A stretch of DNA of 64,000 bases from Halothermothrix sp. (GCA_016841825.1 JAENYK010000007.1:50846-114845), one strand, 5' to 3'; positions 6,773-15,899 are shown, numbered from the stretch's first letter. Numbers and translations: made by a program. Notes: a model not told the origin generated them from the letters alone.

Positions 6773-8104
6773 TTATACCGGTAAAAAGATCAATCCTAAA
6801 CTGATAAAAATACCGGAAACCAGCATAGCCACAACGCAATAACCCATAATATCTTTTGCATTCAACCCTGCAATTCCCAATGCAGGTAGTGCCCAGAAAG
6901 GTTGAACCATATTCGTCCAGGCATCACCCCAGGCAATAGCCATAACAGTTTTCGCAGTTGGCACTCCCAACTCCAGACCAGCAGGCAGCATAATTGGTGC
7001 TTGCACAGCCCATTGACCTCCACCAGAAGGTACGAAGAAATTAACAATCCCGGCACTCAAGAAAGAGAAGAATGGATAGGTGTACTGATTAGAGATAGTG
7101 ACAAACCAGTCAGAGATTAAAGCAGCTAATCCAGAATACTTCATCATTCCCATGATACCAGCGTAAAATGGAAACTGTAGAATAATACCCCCGGCACCTT
7201 TTACAGCTTCCTGTACAGCACGAACATAGCGGATGGGAGTTCCATGGAGCAAAATCCCAACAAATAGGAATATAAAGTTGACGATATTCAAACCTAAAGT
7301 AAATCCTTCAGTGATAAAATAATAGACAATGAACACCAGACCTAAAGCACTGGTTATCCAGGTGATAATCCTACTATTTTCTAACCGTTCAGCAGGAGTA
7401 GATTGCCCGGAAGTAGTAAATTGAACTTCATTGCCAGAATTTTCTAATAATTTTGGGTCAATCTCTACAACATTTTCGGGACTTGGCATCATCGCCCGAT
7501 TCACAAAAGGAATCACCAATAGAATAGCTCCAAAGATCAACAGATTAAACAAAGATAATACAGTCTGTGTGACCGGAACTACACCGACTAGATTCGCATA
7601 GGCATGTCCGGCACTGGCCACTGTCAAAGGAGCGGAACCCGAAAGTCCCCCATGCCAGACCAGAAATCCAATATAAGCACTCGCAATTAACAGACGATAA
7701 TCTACACCTTTAACTTTTTTAGCTACTTCTTTGGCTAGCAAAGCACCGACCACCAGACCAAATCCCCAATTGATCCAGGAAGCTATCAGAGCCACAAAAG
7801 AAGTGATCAAAATAGCATTACCTGGAGAAGTACATCTACTCGCTATCGCAACAAGTACTTTTTTAATTAGGGGGCTACTGGCCAGAGCATGTCCAGTAAT
7901 CAAGATCAAACACATCTGCATCGAAAATGCTAACAGTTCCCAGAAACCTGAAGACCAATGCTTCACCATATCCATAAACCCATTTCCAGTTAAGAGCAAC
8001 CCCATAGCAAAAACAGCAAATGTCAGAATAATCGCAAAAATAAAGGGATCTGGCAGATACTTTTGAACTAATTTAACAAAAAAACTCGACATTTTACGAA
8101 TCAC
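6773..8104 (-). CDS. atoE: Short-chain fatty acid transporter, AtoE family
   Basis: 443 residues. The start is GTG at 8104, five bases after the GGAGGAGAG site. It is a multi-pass membrane protein with about 10-12 hydrophobic helices and family-typical stretches such as the N-terminal F.K.V.KYLPDPFIFAIILT, WHGGLSGSAPL and VPSGGGQWAVQAPI. The AtoE family takes up short-chain fatty acids such as butyrate or acetoacetate in the cytoplasmic membrane. It is flanked by a terminator on each side and probably transcribed alone. The dyad at 8206-8228 in its upstream region may be a regulatory site. Confidence 0.93.
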   Translation of the reverse strand: MIRKMSSFFVKLVQKYLPDPFIFAIILTFAVFAMGLLLTGNGFMDMVKHWSSGFWELLAFSMQMCLILITGHALASSPLIKKVLVAIASRCTSPGNAILITSFVALIASWINWGFGLVVGALLAKEVAKKVKGVDYRLLIASAYIGFLVWHGGLSGSAPLTVASAGHAYANLVGVVPVTQTVLSLFNLLIFGAILLVIPFVNRAMMPSPENVVEIDPKLLENSGNEVQFTTSGQSTPAERLENSRIITWITSALGLVFIVYYFITEGFTLGLNIVNFIFLFVGILLHGTPIRYVRAVQEAVKGAGGIILQFPFYAGIMGMMKYSGLAALISDWFVTISNQYTYPFFSFLSAGIVNFFVPSGGGQWAVQAPIMLPAGLELGVPTAKTVMAIAWGDAWTNMVQPFWALPALGIAGLNAKDIMGYCVVAMLVSGIFISLGLIFLPV

Positions 8105-8205
8105 GACAACTCTCCTCCTTTTTTAGAATGACAGTTAATCAGCAAAATATCACCAAAAAGAATCTCCCCACAGCCTCCTTTCCATAAGATGCTAATATTT
8201 TGTAA

Positions 8206-8228
8206 ATCATAATAATAAATATTATGAT
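8206..8228. promoter_or_regulatory. Dyad upstream of the atoE-like gene
   Basis: ATCATAATA (8206-8214) and TATTATGAT (8220-8228) form a perfect 9-bp inverted repeat with a 5-base centre, about 100 bases before the start of the transporter gene. The symmetry suggests a repressor operator; I cannot name the regulator. Confidence 0.4.
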
Positions 8229-8297
8229 GTATTTCTACATTTACTGGAATAATTCCTGCTAAGTTTACTTTTTTCTTATTTCCAATATTTAAGCTAA

Positions 8298-8329
8298 CAA
8301 GGCTGCTGCCAGATAATGCAGCAGCCTTG
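8298..8329 (-). terminator. Hairpin terminator after dapL
   Basis: A perfect 12-bp stem (CAAGGCTGCTGC, 8298-8309, with 8318-8329) with an 8-base loop lies directly after the dapL stop. The T-run after the stem is weak. Confidence 0.75.
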
Positions 8330-8334
8330 TTTAT

Positions 8335-9513
8335 TTAATGATAGCATATTCCGTTTTTCTTCAATCTCTGAAAAGCCTCTGTAATCCTATCTTCATCTAC
8401 TGTTAATGACAATCTAACATATCCATCCCCATAATCACCATAACCTACACCAGGAGTGAAAAACACTCCAGTTTTTGCAAATATCTGTTTGGAGAATTCA
8501 GTAGCTTCCACTCCTTTAGGCACAGGTATCCAGACATAAAAAGTACCCTGAGTTGGCTCAGTATTCCAACCCAGTTCCCGGAGATTATTCAAAACCAGGT
8601 CACGCCTTCTTTTGTAAACACTAACTATCTCCTCAACCACAGTCTGAGATCCATTCAGAGCCTCGATTCCTGCATATTGCACAGCCTCAAATATTCCAGA
8701 ATCTACGTTAGATTTAATCCGGCCTACAGCGTTGACTATCTCCGAATTACCAACCAATGCACCAATCCGCCAACCGGTCATATTATACGTCTTGGATAAT
8801 GAATAAAACTCTACAGCCACTTCTTTAGCTTTTGGTATCTCTAAAATACTTGGTGCCTTATACCCATCAAAAGTCAGATCCACATATGCTGCATCATGAG
8901 CGACGATAATGTCGTACTCGTAAGCGAAATAAATCACCTGTTCAAAGAATTCTCTGGTAGCCACTGCCCCTGTAGGATTGTTCGGATAGTTTAAAAACAT
9001 TAATTTTGCCCGTTTTGCTATCTGATGATCAATCTCATCCAAATCTGGTAAATACCCATTTTCTTCTAATAATGGCATCATGTAAGGAACCCCATTACAC
9101 AATAGTGTCCCGGTTTTGTATACTGGGTAACCAGGATCGGGAATTAGAGCAATATCTCCCGGATTTAGCAGACACCATGGTAGATGGGCAATCCCTTCTT
9201 TAGAGCCGATCAAAGCCAGAACTTCTTGATCAGCATTCAGATTTACAGCATACCGTTTTTGATAGTAATCGACTATGGCTTGCCGAAATCCTTTCACCCC
9301 AGCATAAGTAGGATAACTATGAGTTGCCGGATCCTGTACTCCTTCTATCGCTCTCTTGACAATATGTTTAGGTGTCGGCTGATCAGGATCACCAATCCCA
9401 AAACTAATCACATCTACGCCCCTTGCTTTGGCTTCATCAATCATCATATCAATTTCTGCGAACAAATAAGGTGGCAAATTCTGAACACGGCGCGCAAACT
9501 CCAAAGCGATCAC
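8335..9513 (-). CDS. dapL: LL-diaminopimelate aminotransferase
   Basis: 392 residues, a fold-type I PLP aminotransferase. It converts tetrahydrodipicolinate directly to LL-diaminopimelate in the lysine and peptidoglycan pathway. Typical DapL features are the N-terminal F.RRVQNLPPYLFAEID, GIGDPDQPTP, HSYPTYAG, NYPNNPTGAVA and the PLP lysine in YSLSKTYNMTGWRIG. The start is GTG at 9513, eight bases after the dapF stop, with a weak ribosome-binding site, suggesting translational coupling. The pairing with dapF, which makes the next step, strongly supports DapL over other aspartate-aminotransferase relatives. Confidence 0.93.
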   Translation of the reverse strand: MIALEFARRVQNLPPYLFAEIDMMIDEAKARGVDVISFGIGDPDQPTPKHIVKRAIEGVQDPATHSYPTYAGVKGFRQAIVDYYQKRYAVNLNADQEVLALIGSKEGIAHLPWCLLNPGDIALIPDPGYPVYKTGTLLCNGVPYMMPLLEENGYLPDLDEIDHQIAKRAKLMFLNYPNNPTGAVATREFFEQVIYFAYEYDIIVAHDAAYVDLTFDGYKAPSILEIPKAKEVAVEFYSLSKTYNMTGWRIGALVGNSEIVNAVGRIKSNVDSGIFEAVQYAGIEALNGSQTVVEEIVSVYKRRRDLVLNNLRELGWNTEPTQGTFYVWIPVPKGVEATEFSKQIFAKTGVFFTPGVGYGDYGDGYVRLSLTVDEDRITEAFQRLKKNGICYH

Positions 9514-9521
9514 TCACTTTC

Positions 9522-10370
9522 TCATTTTTTTGGCTGTTCAATCATCCCTGTATACACATATTCAGCAGGGCCAGTCATATATACCATCTCATTTTCAGCC
9601 CATTCAATAAATAACTCCCCTCCAGGCAGATGAACAGTCACCTTTGAATCTGTTAGATCATTCTTTACACAGGCGACTACAGCAGCACAGGCACCAGTTC
9701 CACAGGCCATAGTCATCCCTGCTCCTCGCTCCCAAACCCGCAGCTTGATCTGATTGCGACTCATTACTTTAATGAATTCTACATTGACCCGATCAGGAAA
9801 AATCTCATCATTTTCGACAATTGGTCCAACCTGTTCTACCGGAAATCTTTCAAGTTCATCCACAAAGATTACACAATGAGGATTACCCATAGAAATAGCA
9901 TTAATTCGATACATGGCATCTCCAAAGCGAACTTCCTCGTCAATTACTTCCTTACCTGAAAAGAGCACTGGAATCTGCCCCGGAGTTAAAGCAGGTATAC
10001 CCATATTGACCCTAACGCCTACTACAAGATCATCTTTAAGTATAACCCGGGGTATCATCACCCCTGATCTGGTCTCAATTCGAAACTCTTCTGTATCTAC
10101 TAAATTGTTTTCGTAGGCATATTTAGCATAACACCTAATGGCATTCCCACACATCATAGCTTCACTACCATCTGAATTATAGATTACCATCTTCAGATCA
10201 TTCTCAACATTATCTGCTCGTGAAAGCAGAACTAATCCATCAGCACCAATACCCAATCTGCGATGACACCAATCTTTAGCTACCTGTTGATAATCCATCG
10301 CTGGTTCATTAAATAAATCAATCAGAATAAAATCATTACCTAGACCCTGCATCTTTAGAAAATTAATCAC
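9522..10370 (-). CDS. dapF: Diaminopimelate epimerase
   Basis: 282 residues. DapF interconverts LL- and meso-diaminopimelate without a cofactor, using two Cys residues. Both are visible: Cys in MMCGNAIRC and Cys in TMACGTGACAA. The N-terminal MQGLGNDFILID is also diagnostic. The start is GTG at 10370, eight bases after AAGGAGG. It forms a tight operon with dapL downstream, and a terminator separates it from hfq upstream. Confidence 0.97.
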   Translation of the reverse strand: MINFLKMQGLGNDFILIDLFNEPAMDYQQVAKDWCHRRLGIGADGLVLLSRADNVENDLKMVIYNSDGSEAMMCGNAIRCYAKYAYENNLVDTEEFRIETRSGVMIPRVILKDDLVVGVRVNMGIPALTPGQIPVLFSGKEVIDEEVRFGDAMYRINAISMGNPHCVIFVDELERFPVEQVGPIVENDEIFPDRVNVEFIKVMSRNQIKLRVWERGAGMTMACGTGACAAVVACVKNDLTDSKVTVHLPGGELFIEWAENEMVYMTGPAEYVYTGMIEQPKK

Positions 10371-10392
10371 AACTGATTCCTCCTTAATATAA

Positions 10393-10422
10393 AAAGATTG
10401 ATAGCCTTAACTACCAATCTTT
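10393..10422 (-). terminator. Intrinsic terminator after hfq
   Basis: AAAGATTG(G/A)TAG arms at 10393-10404 and 10411-10422 form a 12-bp stem with one G-U pair. On the minus strand they are followed by a T-run. Confidence 0.8.
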
Positions 10423-10474
10423 CATCTTTTTAGTATATGTATTATTAAAAATTTTAATAAACTTAAAGCAAAAA

Positions 10475-10741
10475 TTAATCCTCCATATCCTCATCATCAT
10501 CTTCACGGCTGTCCGGACGACTAAAGAGAGTCTCAATCTTAACAACTGGAATAATAGTTGAAATGGCGTGTTTATAAACCATTTGTTGACGACCATCACT
10601 ATCTAAAATAATGGTAAAATTATCAAATCCTTTAACTATCCCTTTTAATTGAAAACCATTAACTAAATAAATGGTAACAGCGATATTGTCACGGCGAACC
10701 TGATTTAAAAAACTATCTTGAAGATTAAATTGGTTCTTCAT
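10475..10741 (-). CDS. hfq: RNA chaperone Hfq
   Basis: 88 residues. The Sm1 motif region ([24 protein letters not shown]-type, about 11-35) and the Sm2 motif (residues about 55-62, YKHAISTI) are intact. Gln8, used by Hfq for uridine binding, is present in NLQDSFLNQ. The tail is short and acidic (EDDDEDMED), as in many Firmicutes. Hfq forms a hexameric ring that binds small RNAs and mRNAs. It is the last gene of the leftward group that includes spoVK and the GTPase, or has its own promoter; a terminator follows. Confidence 0.97.
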   Translation of the reverse strand: MKNQFNLQDSFLNQVRRDNIAVTIYLVNGFQLKGIVKGFDNFTIILDSDGRQQMVYKHAISTIIPVVKIETLFSRPDSREDDDEDMED

Positions 10742-10789
10742 CCAAAATGCCTCCTTCGATTTTTGTTCTATTGATAAATTCTACAAAAT

Positions 10790-10993
10790 TTAAAGTTTCC
10801 CTGCAATATCTTGAAAATTTTTGGGTATACCACAAATAACACACTTTCCCATTTCCAAAGATTTCCGTTTAATCTCTAATGGGGCTTGCTGTAAACCGCT
10901 CTTAATACCCTCTTTAAGTCCTTTCTTCCTACCTGCCCAAAAACCTATTTGAAAAACAACTAAAGCACCTAAGCCAACCCAGATTTCAAACAT
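10790..10993 (-). CDS. Small membrane-anchored protein with a CxxC pair
   Basis: 67 residues with one N-terminal transmembrane helix (about 3-20, WVGLGALVVFQIGFWAG), then a basic stretch and a CVIC motif near residue 51. I recognise no named family. The gene overlaps the upstream membrane-protein gene by eight bases, so it belongs to the spoVK-GTPase operon. The Cys pair could bind metal or form a disulfide. It is likely real because of the overlap and consistent codon use. Confidence 0.6.
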   Translation of the reverse strand: MFEIWVGLGALVVFQIGFWAGRKKGLKEGIKSGLQQAPLEIKRKSLEMGKCVICGIPKNFQDIAGKL

Positions 10994-11579
10994 CGTTCAT
11001 AAACCTCTTTCCCCGTTCTAAAGAGAACAGTACAATTGGTAATGAGATGCTAACCAGAACAGATTTTTGCCAATCCAATACTAAAGCAGCTACAAATGTA
11101 AAAACACAGGCCATTAAAGATTCCCAAAATCCAAAACGGATCACAAAATTCCGTCGAGAAAATTTAGCGTCAGTATAATAATCAAAAAAGTCATCAACCA
11201 ATTGCACAAAAGTAATAATCAAAAAAGAACTGAACATTTCAATAAAGCCAAATAACATAATGCCAAAAACACCAAATACAACAAATTCCTGGAATGCATT
11301 TAATCCCAGCGGCAGTTCTTGTTTAAGATTATGACCCATTCCGATAATATAGCTGGCTAAAAATAACGTCCCTGCCAGGGCCGGGTTAACTGCCATACAC
11401 AAAACTATACAAAGAAGTGTATAAGGTAATATAGCTTTATCAAGGATTACTGCTAAAGAATATTTCCCTTCTATTTTATCTAATTCCTGATCCAAATAAT
11501 CATCCATTAATTTTATCACTATACCCGTTATCCCAATTACCATCCAATTCAAAATAAAATCAAAGATTTCGCCAAACAA
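10986..11579 (-). CDS. Polytopic membrane protein with two Asp-rich motifs
   Basis: 197 residues with five or six hydrophobic segments. Two acidic clusters, DDYLDQELD near residue 26 and VDDFFDYYTD near 128, sit at predicted membrane borders. This pattern recalls UbiA-type prenyltransferases, which use paired Asp-rich motifs to bind Mg-diphosphate, but the protein is shorter than the usual 280-300 residues, so the assignment is tentative. It overlaps the GTPase gene by 20 bases and the 67-residue gene by eight, which places it firmly in this operon. Confidence 0.65.
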   Translation of the reverse strand: MFGEIFDFILNWMVIGITGIVIKLMDDYLDQELDKIEGKYSLAVILDKAILPYTLLCIVLCMAVNPALAGTLFLASYIIGMGHNLKQELPLGLNAFQEFVVFGVFGIMLFGFIEMFSSFLIITFVQLVDDFFDYYTDAKFSRRNFVIRFGFWESLMACVFTFVAALVLDWQKSVLVSISLPIVLFSLERGKRFMNDV

Positions 11580-12165
11580 AGCTCTTCACCTCTTTAAACC
11601 CTAAGTGGTATAGAGCGGAGATTGGTATAACCAGAACTTTCTTCAACTCATTGCGAACAAAGATCAGACCTTTTTGTGAACTCTCCAAATCTATTTTATT
11701 TGCTAAGATAGCATATGCCTGTGGTGATTGAACATATTTCATCACCATATCATCAATAATTGGTATCTGCATCTTACCATCCCGAAATAATCTGCTTAAA
11801 TCAATAATATGTAAGATTACCTCACTCTCCTTAATCTGTCTAATAGTCTGCGCCATAGCTTTTCTTACCTCATAATCAGGATGAATTCCATCAGATAAAC
11901 CACAACTATCAATCAAAGTCAGATGCCCTTTACCTTTGCCCATCGGTAAATTTAAATCAATAGAATGGAGTGAACGAGTCTTATTCGGTTCTATCGAGAT
12001 CAATTCTTCCCGGGCATCGTTAATCGCAAAAGTCTGAGTAGCCTGATATCCTGCCGGTTGTTTAATTGTCATTTTAACCTCTTTTAACCCGAGATATTCA
12101 GCGAAGCTTAAAGTAAAACAGGTCTTACCAACATTTGGTTTTCCGATAATTAGACATCTAGACAT
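11560..12165 (-). CDS. Small Era/TrmE-type GTPase
   Basis: 201 residues. The P-loop GKPNVGKT is at about 8-15, the G3 region is DSCGL (in place of the usual DTxG) and G4 is NKID, followed by a G5-like ISAL. No extra RNA- or membrane-binding domain is present, so the partner is unknown. The start overlaps the end of the spoVK-like gene by 16 bases. In this operon it may work with the AAA+ ATPase and the membrane proteins, possibly in sporulation or envelope assembly; that is inference. Confidence 0.85.
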   Translation of the reverse strand: MSRCLIIGKPNVGKTCFTLSFAEYLGLKEVKMTIKQPAGYQATQTFAINDAREELISIEPNKTRSLHSIDLNLPMGKGKGHLTLIDSCGLSDGIHPDYEVRKAMAQTIRQIKESEVILHIIDLSRLFRDGKMQIPIIDDMVMKYVQSPQAYAILANKIDLESSQKGLIFVRNELKKVLVIPISALYHLGFKEVKSFVWRNL

Positions 12166-13151
12166 TCTTCCACCCCTTTTTGCAGATCATCACGCCGCAA
12201 AAGCATTAGCTCTTCACGTCGATATTCTTCCTGATCAAGGAGCCTTACCGCCTGAAGCCGGATCGCTTTCTCGATAATATTGCGAACAGTACGGGCATTA
12301 CCGCTTTGAAGTTCCCCTTTTTGTAAAAGGCCAGATAGCAAACGATATAGATAACTTTTAGCATCAGCAGCGAAATTATATTCCTTATCAAAGGCTAATT
12401 TCTCACCAATACCAATTAACTCCTCCATAGTATAATCTTCGAAATCCATTTGGAGCGGAAAACGAGATTTGAGCCCAGGATTAGCAGCCATAAATTCATC
12501 CATCTCCGCCCGATATCCTGCCAAAATAACAATCAAAGAATCCTTATAATCTTCTAAAGCTTTAACAAGCGTATCAATAGCTTCTTTTCCGAAATCCCTT
12601 TCACCACCCCGGGCCAGTGCATAAGCTTCATCAACAAATAGCACTCCTCCCTGAGCTTTCTGAATCATCTTACGAGTTTTTTGAGCTGTATGCCCGATAT
12701 ATTCACCTACAAGATCTGCCCTTTCTGCTTCAACCATATGTCCCTTCTCCAAAACCCCAATCTCCTGAAAAATCTTCGCCAAAATCCGGGCTACCGTGGT
12801 CTTGCCAGTTCCCGGATTGCCTTTAAATACCATATGCATTACTAAGGGTTCAGTTTTTAACCCCACACAACGACGTCGGTTTTGAATTTCGACAAAGGCT
12901 CTGTATTCATGAATCAACTTCTTCACCCGTTTTAAACCAATAAGGCTATCCAATTCAGCTAATAATTCATCCAATTTAGGTAAAGTATCTGAATCAGTCA
13001 TCTCTTTTATACCATATGCTTTATTACTGCCATCCAGACCTGAAGGAGATTGGCTTAAAAAACTAAAAGCTTTAGATATGGTAATCTCTCCGTCTTCCAG
13101 GCGGCGAAGAACTTCATTCGTCAGATTGTTAGTAGAATTATATCTTCGCAT
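12150..13151 (-). CDS. spoVK: AAA+ ATPase, stage V sporulation protein K (SpoVK/CbbX) family
   Basis: About 333 residues with a CbbX-like AAA+ module: Walker A GNPGTGKT, Walker B VLFVDEAYAL, sensor IVILAGY and an arginine-finger region PGLKSRFP. The N-terminus has the LDELLAELDSLIGLKRVKKLI segment typical of SpoVK. The start is uncertain: ATG at 13151 follows GAGGTG by 12 bases, and an alternative GTG at 13169 has no site. SpoVK is required for spore maturation in Bacillus; its remodelling target is not known. It is the first gene of an overlapping operon with the GTPase. Confidence 0.9.
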   Translation of the reverse strand: MRRYNSTNNLTNEVLRRLEDGEITISKAFSFLSQSPSGLDGSNKAYGIKEMTDSDTLPKLDELLAELDSLIGLKRVKKLIHEYRAFVEIQNRRRCVGLKTEPLVMHMVFKGNPGTGKTTVARILAKIFQEIGVLEKGHMVEAERADLVGEYIGHTAQKTRKMIQKAQGGVLFVDEAYALARGGERDFGKEAIDTLVKALEDYKDSLIVILAGYRAEMDEFMAANPGLKSRFPLQMDFEDYTMEELIGIGEKLAFDKEYNFAADAKSYLYRLLSGLLQKGELQSGNARTVRNIIEKAIRLQAVRLLDQEEYRREELMLLRRDDLQKGVEECLDV

Positions 13152-13269
13152 CCTCTCCGCACACCTCACATGTTTTTTGTTAAGCAGAGAATATTACTCT
13201 CCTTACCTTATTAATATATGTGAAATCAGGTGTCAGGTGTTAAAGATTTTTACAGGTAATTTATACCAA

Positions 13270-14142
13270 CTAAAAGAGACTCAACTGAGTAGCATCTGGC
13301 TCAGGATTATAGTGCTCAATCCCTGATTTAATTCCATATTCAGAACACAATTCCCGAAAAGTTTTCTCCAGATCAGAAGCAGAATTTGCCGAACAATAGT
13401 AACTATTACCAAAACGCTTCTGATATTGCTTCTTCAGTCCCGGAAAATACTCGTCTAGTCTGTGATAATAAAATTCTCTCTGTCGATCTCTGAGAGTCAT
13501 TCCAAACCAGGGGATAATATATCTAGCTCCACTCTCTCTGGCTTGATACAGAATAGCTTTAATATTGTCCAGATCATCTTCAATAAATGGGAGAATTGGC
13601 ATCATCGTTATTCCAACATAAATCCCTTCTTTAGCTAATGCTTCCATAGCTTTGAATCTATGTGTCGGAGAAGGAGCATGGGGTTCCAGCTTTCTAGCCA
13701 ATTGATCGTTTACAGTAGTCACAGTAAAGGAAACTGCAGCATAGATCCGATTAATCTCTTTGAGGATCTCCAGATCCCTTTCCACAAGATTACTTTTTGT
13801 GATAATATGAATAGGAAAATGAAATTGAGCAATAACCTTTAAAGCTTGGGCAAACAGTTTATATTTTCGCTCCGCAAAAGTATATGGATCACTCATCGAG
13901 CCAGTTCCGATAGTTCCTTTGACTCGTTTACTGGCCAACTCTTTCTGCAAAAGATCAATCGCATTAACTTTTACCAGAATATCATTAAAATTATCTATAC
14001 CATAACACTCACTGCGCGAATCACAATAGATACATTGATGTTCACATCCCCGGTATATATTCATATTATATTTAAATCCAAACCAGGGGTCTGGTTTAGT
14101 TTTATGAGCCAATAGACTTTTGGCTTCTATTTCTATATACAT
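13270..14142 (-). CDS. SPL-family radical SAM protein
   Basis: 290 residues with GCEHQCIYCDSR, a CX3CX2C radical SAM motif, preceded by the NIYRGC context seen in the Rv2578c/spore-photoproduct-lyase-like family. GTGSMSDPY and ITKSNLVERD are further family landmarks. The function of these proteins is generally uncharacterised; DNA repair has been suggested for relatives. The start is ATG at 14142, six bases after GGAGGT; the adjacent GTG at 14145 is too close. It is transcribed divergently from the polysaccharide deacetylase. Confidence 0.9.
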   Translation of the reverse strand: MYIEIEAKSLLAHKTKPDPWFGFKYNMNIYRGCEHQCIYCDSRSECYGIDNFNDILVKVNAIDLLQKELASKRVKGTIGTGSMSDPYTFAERKYKLFAQALKVIAQFHFPIHIITKSNLVERDLEILKEINRIYAAVSFTVTTVNDQLARKLEPHAPSPTHRFKAMEALAKEGIYVGITMMPILPFIEDDLDNIKAILYQARESGARYIIPWFGMTLRDRQREFYYHRLDEYFPGLKKQYQKRFGNSYYCSANSASDLEKTFRELCSEYGIKSGIEHYNPEPDATQLSLF

Positions 14143-14309
14143 CACAATACCTCCATATTAAAAAATTATATTTAACAGATTCACCATTTATTATTTTTCC
14201 AAACACCTATGACTATCAAAGATTAATTCACTGCAAAGTTACATAGTTATCTGATTAGGATCTGTGGTAGGTCTCAGGAGAAAAAAATAGTAGCCGCAAA
14301 AATTAAATA

Positions 14310-14318
14310 TGGTATAAT
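14310..14318 (+). promoter_or_regulatory. Extended -10 promoter of the deacetylase gene
   Basis: TGGTATAAT is a perfect extended -10 element about 60 bases before the start codon. No good -35 box is visible at 17 bases upstream. Confidence 0.6.
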
Positions 14319-14379
14319 AATAGTAATCAGCTGAAAAGATCAAAATCAATTCTAACATAGTCCAGAAAGGAGTCTTATA

Positions 14380-15267
14380 ATGAAAATTTCTCGAACAACT
14401 TTAATCTTCCTTCTCATAATTCTGATAAGTGGAATATTTTTGTTCAAAAATCCCGTATCTCAATCCAGAGCCAAAGATTTGCCACAACAACCCCTGGATA
14501 CCAACCAACATTCTGGCGATCCAACTGACGAAAGTAATTCTACTTCTCCCGTACAGTCAAAGATACCCCATTTACGAAATAGGATGCAGACTGCTAATCT
14601 ACAGATTTTTAAAGAAACTGTAGCGAGACAAGCTTTAGCTTTTCCAAAAGACTATTTTTTAGAAGCTTTGGATTATGACAAAGAAGTGGCTTTAACCTTT
14701 GATGATGGCCCTGATGCTATCTTTACTCCTCAAGTATTAGATGTCCTTAAAGAGTACAATGTGCAAGCTACCTTCTTTTTAACTGGAACCAATTGTAAAC
14801 GTTATCCCGAGATAGTCAGACGAATTCAGGCAGAAGGTCATGCAATCGGCAGCCATTCTTATAGTCATCCAGACCTACGTAAGCTAGCTGCAGTAGCTGC
14901 ATATAAAACTGAAATACTCAACACCCAAACTATTCTTGAAGGCTTAATCGGTTACCAACCTTCATTCTATCGTCCACCATATGGTGCAGTAACAGATGAA
15001 CAGATCATTTATTTTGCCCAACATGATTTAAAAACCATTAACTGGTCAATAGATAGTTTTGACTGGGATTCTAAACAGAATAGTGTCGATGAGATCACCT
15101 ACAGAATCCTTAAATATATCCACGAGGGTGCAATTATTTTAATGCACTCTGCGGGTGTAGACCGAAGCAATACAGTTGAATCATTACCGATAATTATAGA
15201 AACTTTACGTGAAAAAGGTTACCAATTCAAAACCATTCCCGAGATGTTAGAGTTACCTCAGTCATAA
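14380..15267 (+). CDS. Polysaccharide deacetylase (NodB homology, CE4 family)
   Basis: 295 residues. Residues 1-24 form an N-terminal membrane anchor or signal peptide. A polar linker is followed by a NodB domain from about 105: motif 1 TFDDGPDA (catalytic Asp and metal Asp), motif 2 HSYSHPDL (metal His residues), motif 3 RPPYGAV, and the C-terminal ILMHSA motif with catalytic His. Such enzymes remove acetyl groups from peptidoglycan or extracellular N-acetylglucosamine polymers outside the membrane. The start follows AAAGGAG. It converges with the acetyltransferase gene and shares a bidirectional terminator. Confidence 0.95.
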   Translation: MKISRTTLIFLLIILISGIFLFKNPVSQSRAKDLPQQPLDTNQHSGDPTDESNSTSPVQSKIPHLRNRMQTANLQIFKETVARQALAFPKDYFLEALDYDKEVALTFDDGPDAIFTPQVLDVLKEYNVQATFFLTGTNCKRYPEIVRRIQAEGHAIGSHSYSHPDLRKLAAVAAYKTEILNTQTILEGLIGYQPSFYRPPYGAVTDEQIIYFAQHDLKTINWSIDSFDWDSKQNSVDEITYRILKYIHEGAIILMHSAGVDRSNTVESLPIIIETLREKGYQFKTIPEMLELPQS

Positions 15268-15314
15268 AGGATTATGCTCTATGGCCTAAAAACTCTTTCG
15301 AGATAATAAGAATC

Positions 15315-15354
15315 AAAAAGTCCACCTTCGTAAGATTAGAAGGTGGAACTTTTT
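15315..15354. terminator. Bidirectional terminator between convergent genes
   Basis: AAAAAGTCCACCTT (15315-15328) pairs with AAGGTGGAACTTTTT (15340-15354), giving A- and T-runs on both sides. It serves the deacetylase on the plus strand and the acetyltransferase on the minus strand. Its right arm is inside the last codons of the acetyltransferase. Confidence 0.9.
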
Positions 15355-15899
15355 GAGTAATTATTGCTTTTACTTTTCGAGTTAACCGATTTACAATAAT
15401 CTTCCCGAATCAGACTATAAATAGCAAAATCCCTCCACTCTCCATGGTGAAATCTATATTTCCGTAAAATACCTTCCTTTTTAAATCCGGCTCTTTCCAA
15501 CACCTTCTGAGCACCAATATTGTCAATATCAGTATCAGCTTCGATTCTAACAATTGGGTAGTTGGCAAAAAGATATTCGACGATCAAGTTAGTCGCCATG
15601 AGGCCATATCCCTTTTGGCGGCATTCAACCTCACAAATAACCACACCCAGACTAACTAATCCATCTCTGCGAAAATTGACATAAACCAACCCAACTCCCC
15701 GATCAGAATTTTCGATGAATAAGATTTTAAAATACTCTGAATTAAAACCATCTTTGGCAAATCTCTGTTTTAAATTCTCAAATGAGTCAAAGGTGACTTC
15801 CTGATATACCCCCCGTGCCTTTTGACTATTCCACATTGTCAACAATGACAAGTCACTTTCTTCAACATTACGAATTATTAAACTATCCATTTTTAGCAT
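15336..15899 (-). CDS. GNAT-family N-acetyltransferase
   Basis: 187 residues from the ATG at 15899, which lies eight bases after GAGGAGG; a longer reading from 15935 would place that site inside the gene. The fold is RimJ/RimL-like (Acetyltransf_3): N-terminal IRNVEESDLSLLTMWN, the acetyl-CoA loop ECRQKGYGLMA, then IEADTDIDNIGAQKVLERAGFKKEG and RDFAIYSLIRED. The substrate is not predictable; ribosomal proteins, amino acids and antibiotics occur in this group. The last eight codons (Ser/Lys/Asn-rich) coincide with the terminator stem, an unusual overlap. Confidence 0.9.
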   Translation of the reverse strand: MLKMDSLIIRNVEESDLSLLTMWNSQKARGVYQEVTFDSFENLKQRFAKDGFNSEYFKILFIENSDRGVGLVYVNFRRDGLVSLGVVICEVECRQKGYGLMATNLIVEYLFANYPIVRIEADTDIDNIGAQKVLERAGFKKEGILRKYRFHHGEWRDFAIYSLIREDYCKSVNSKSKSNNYSKSSTF

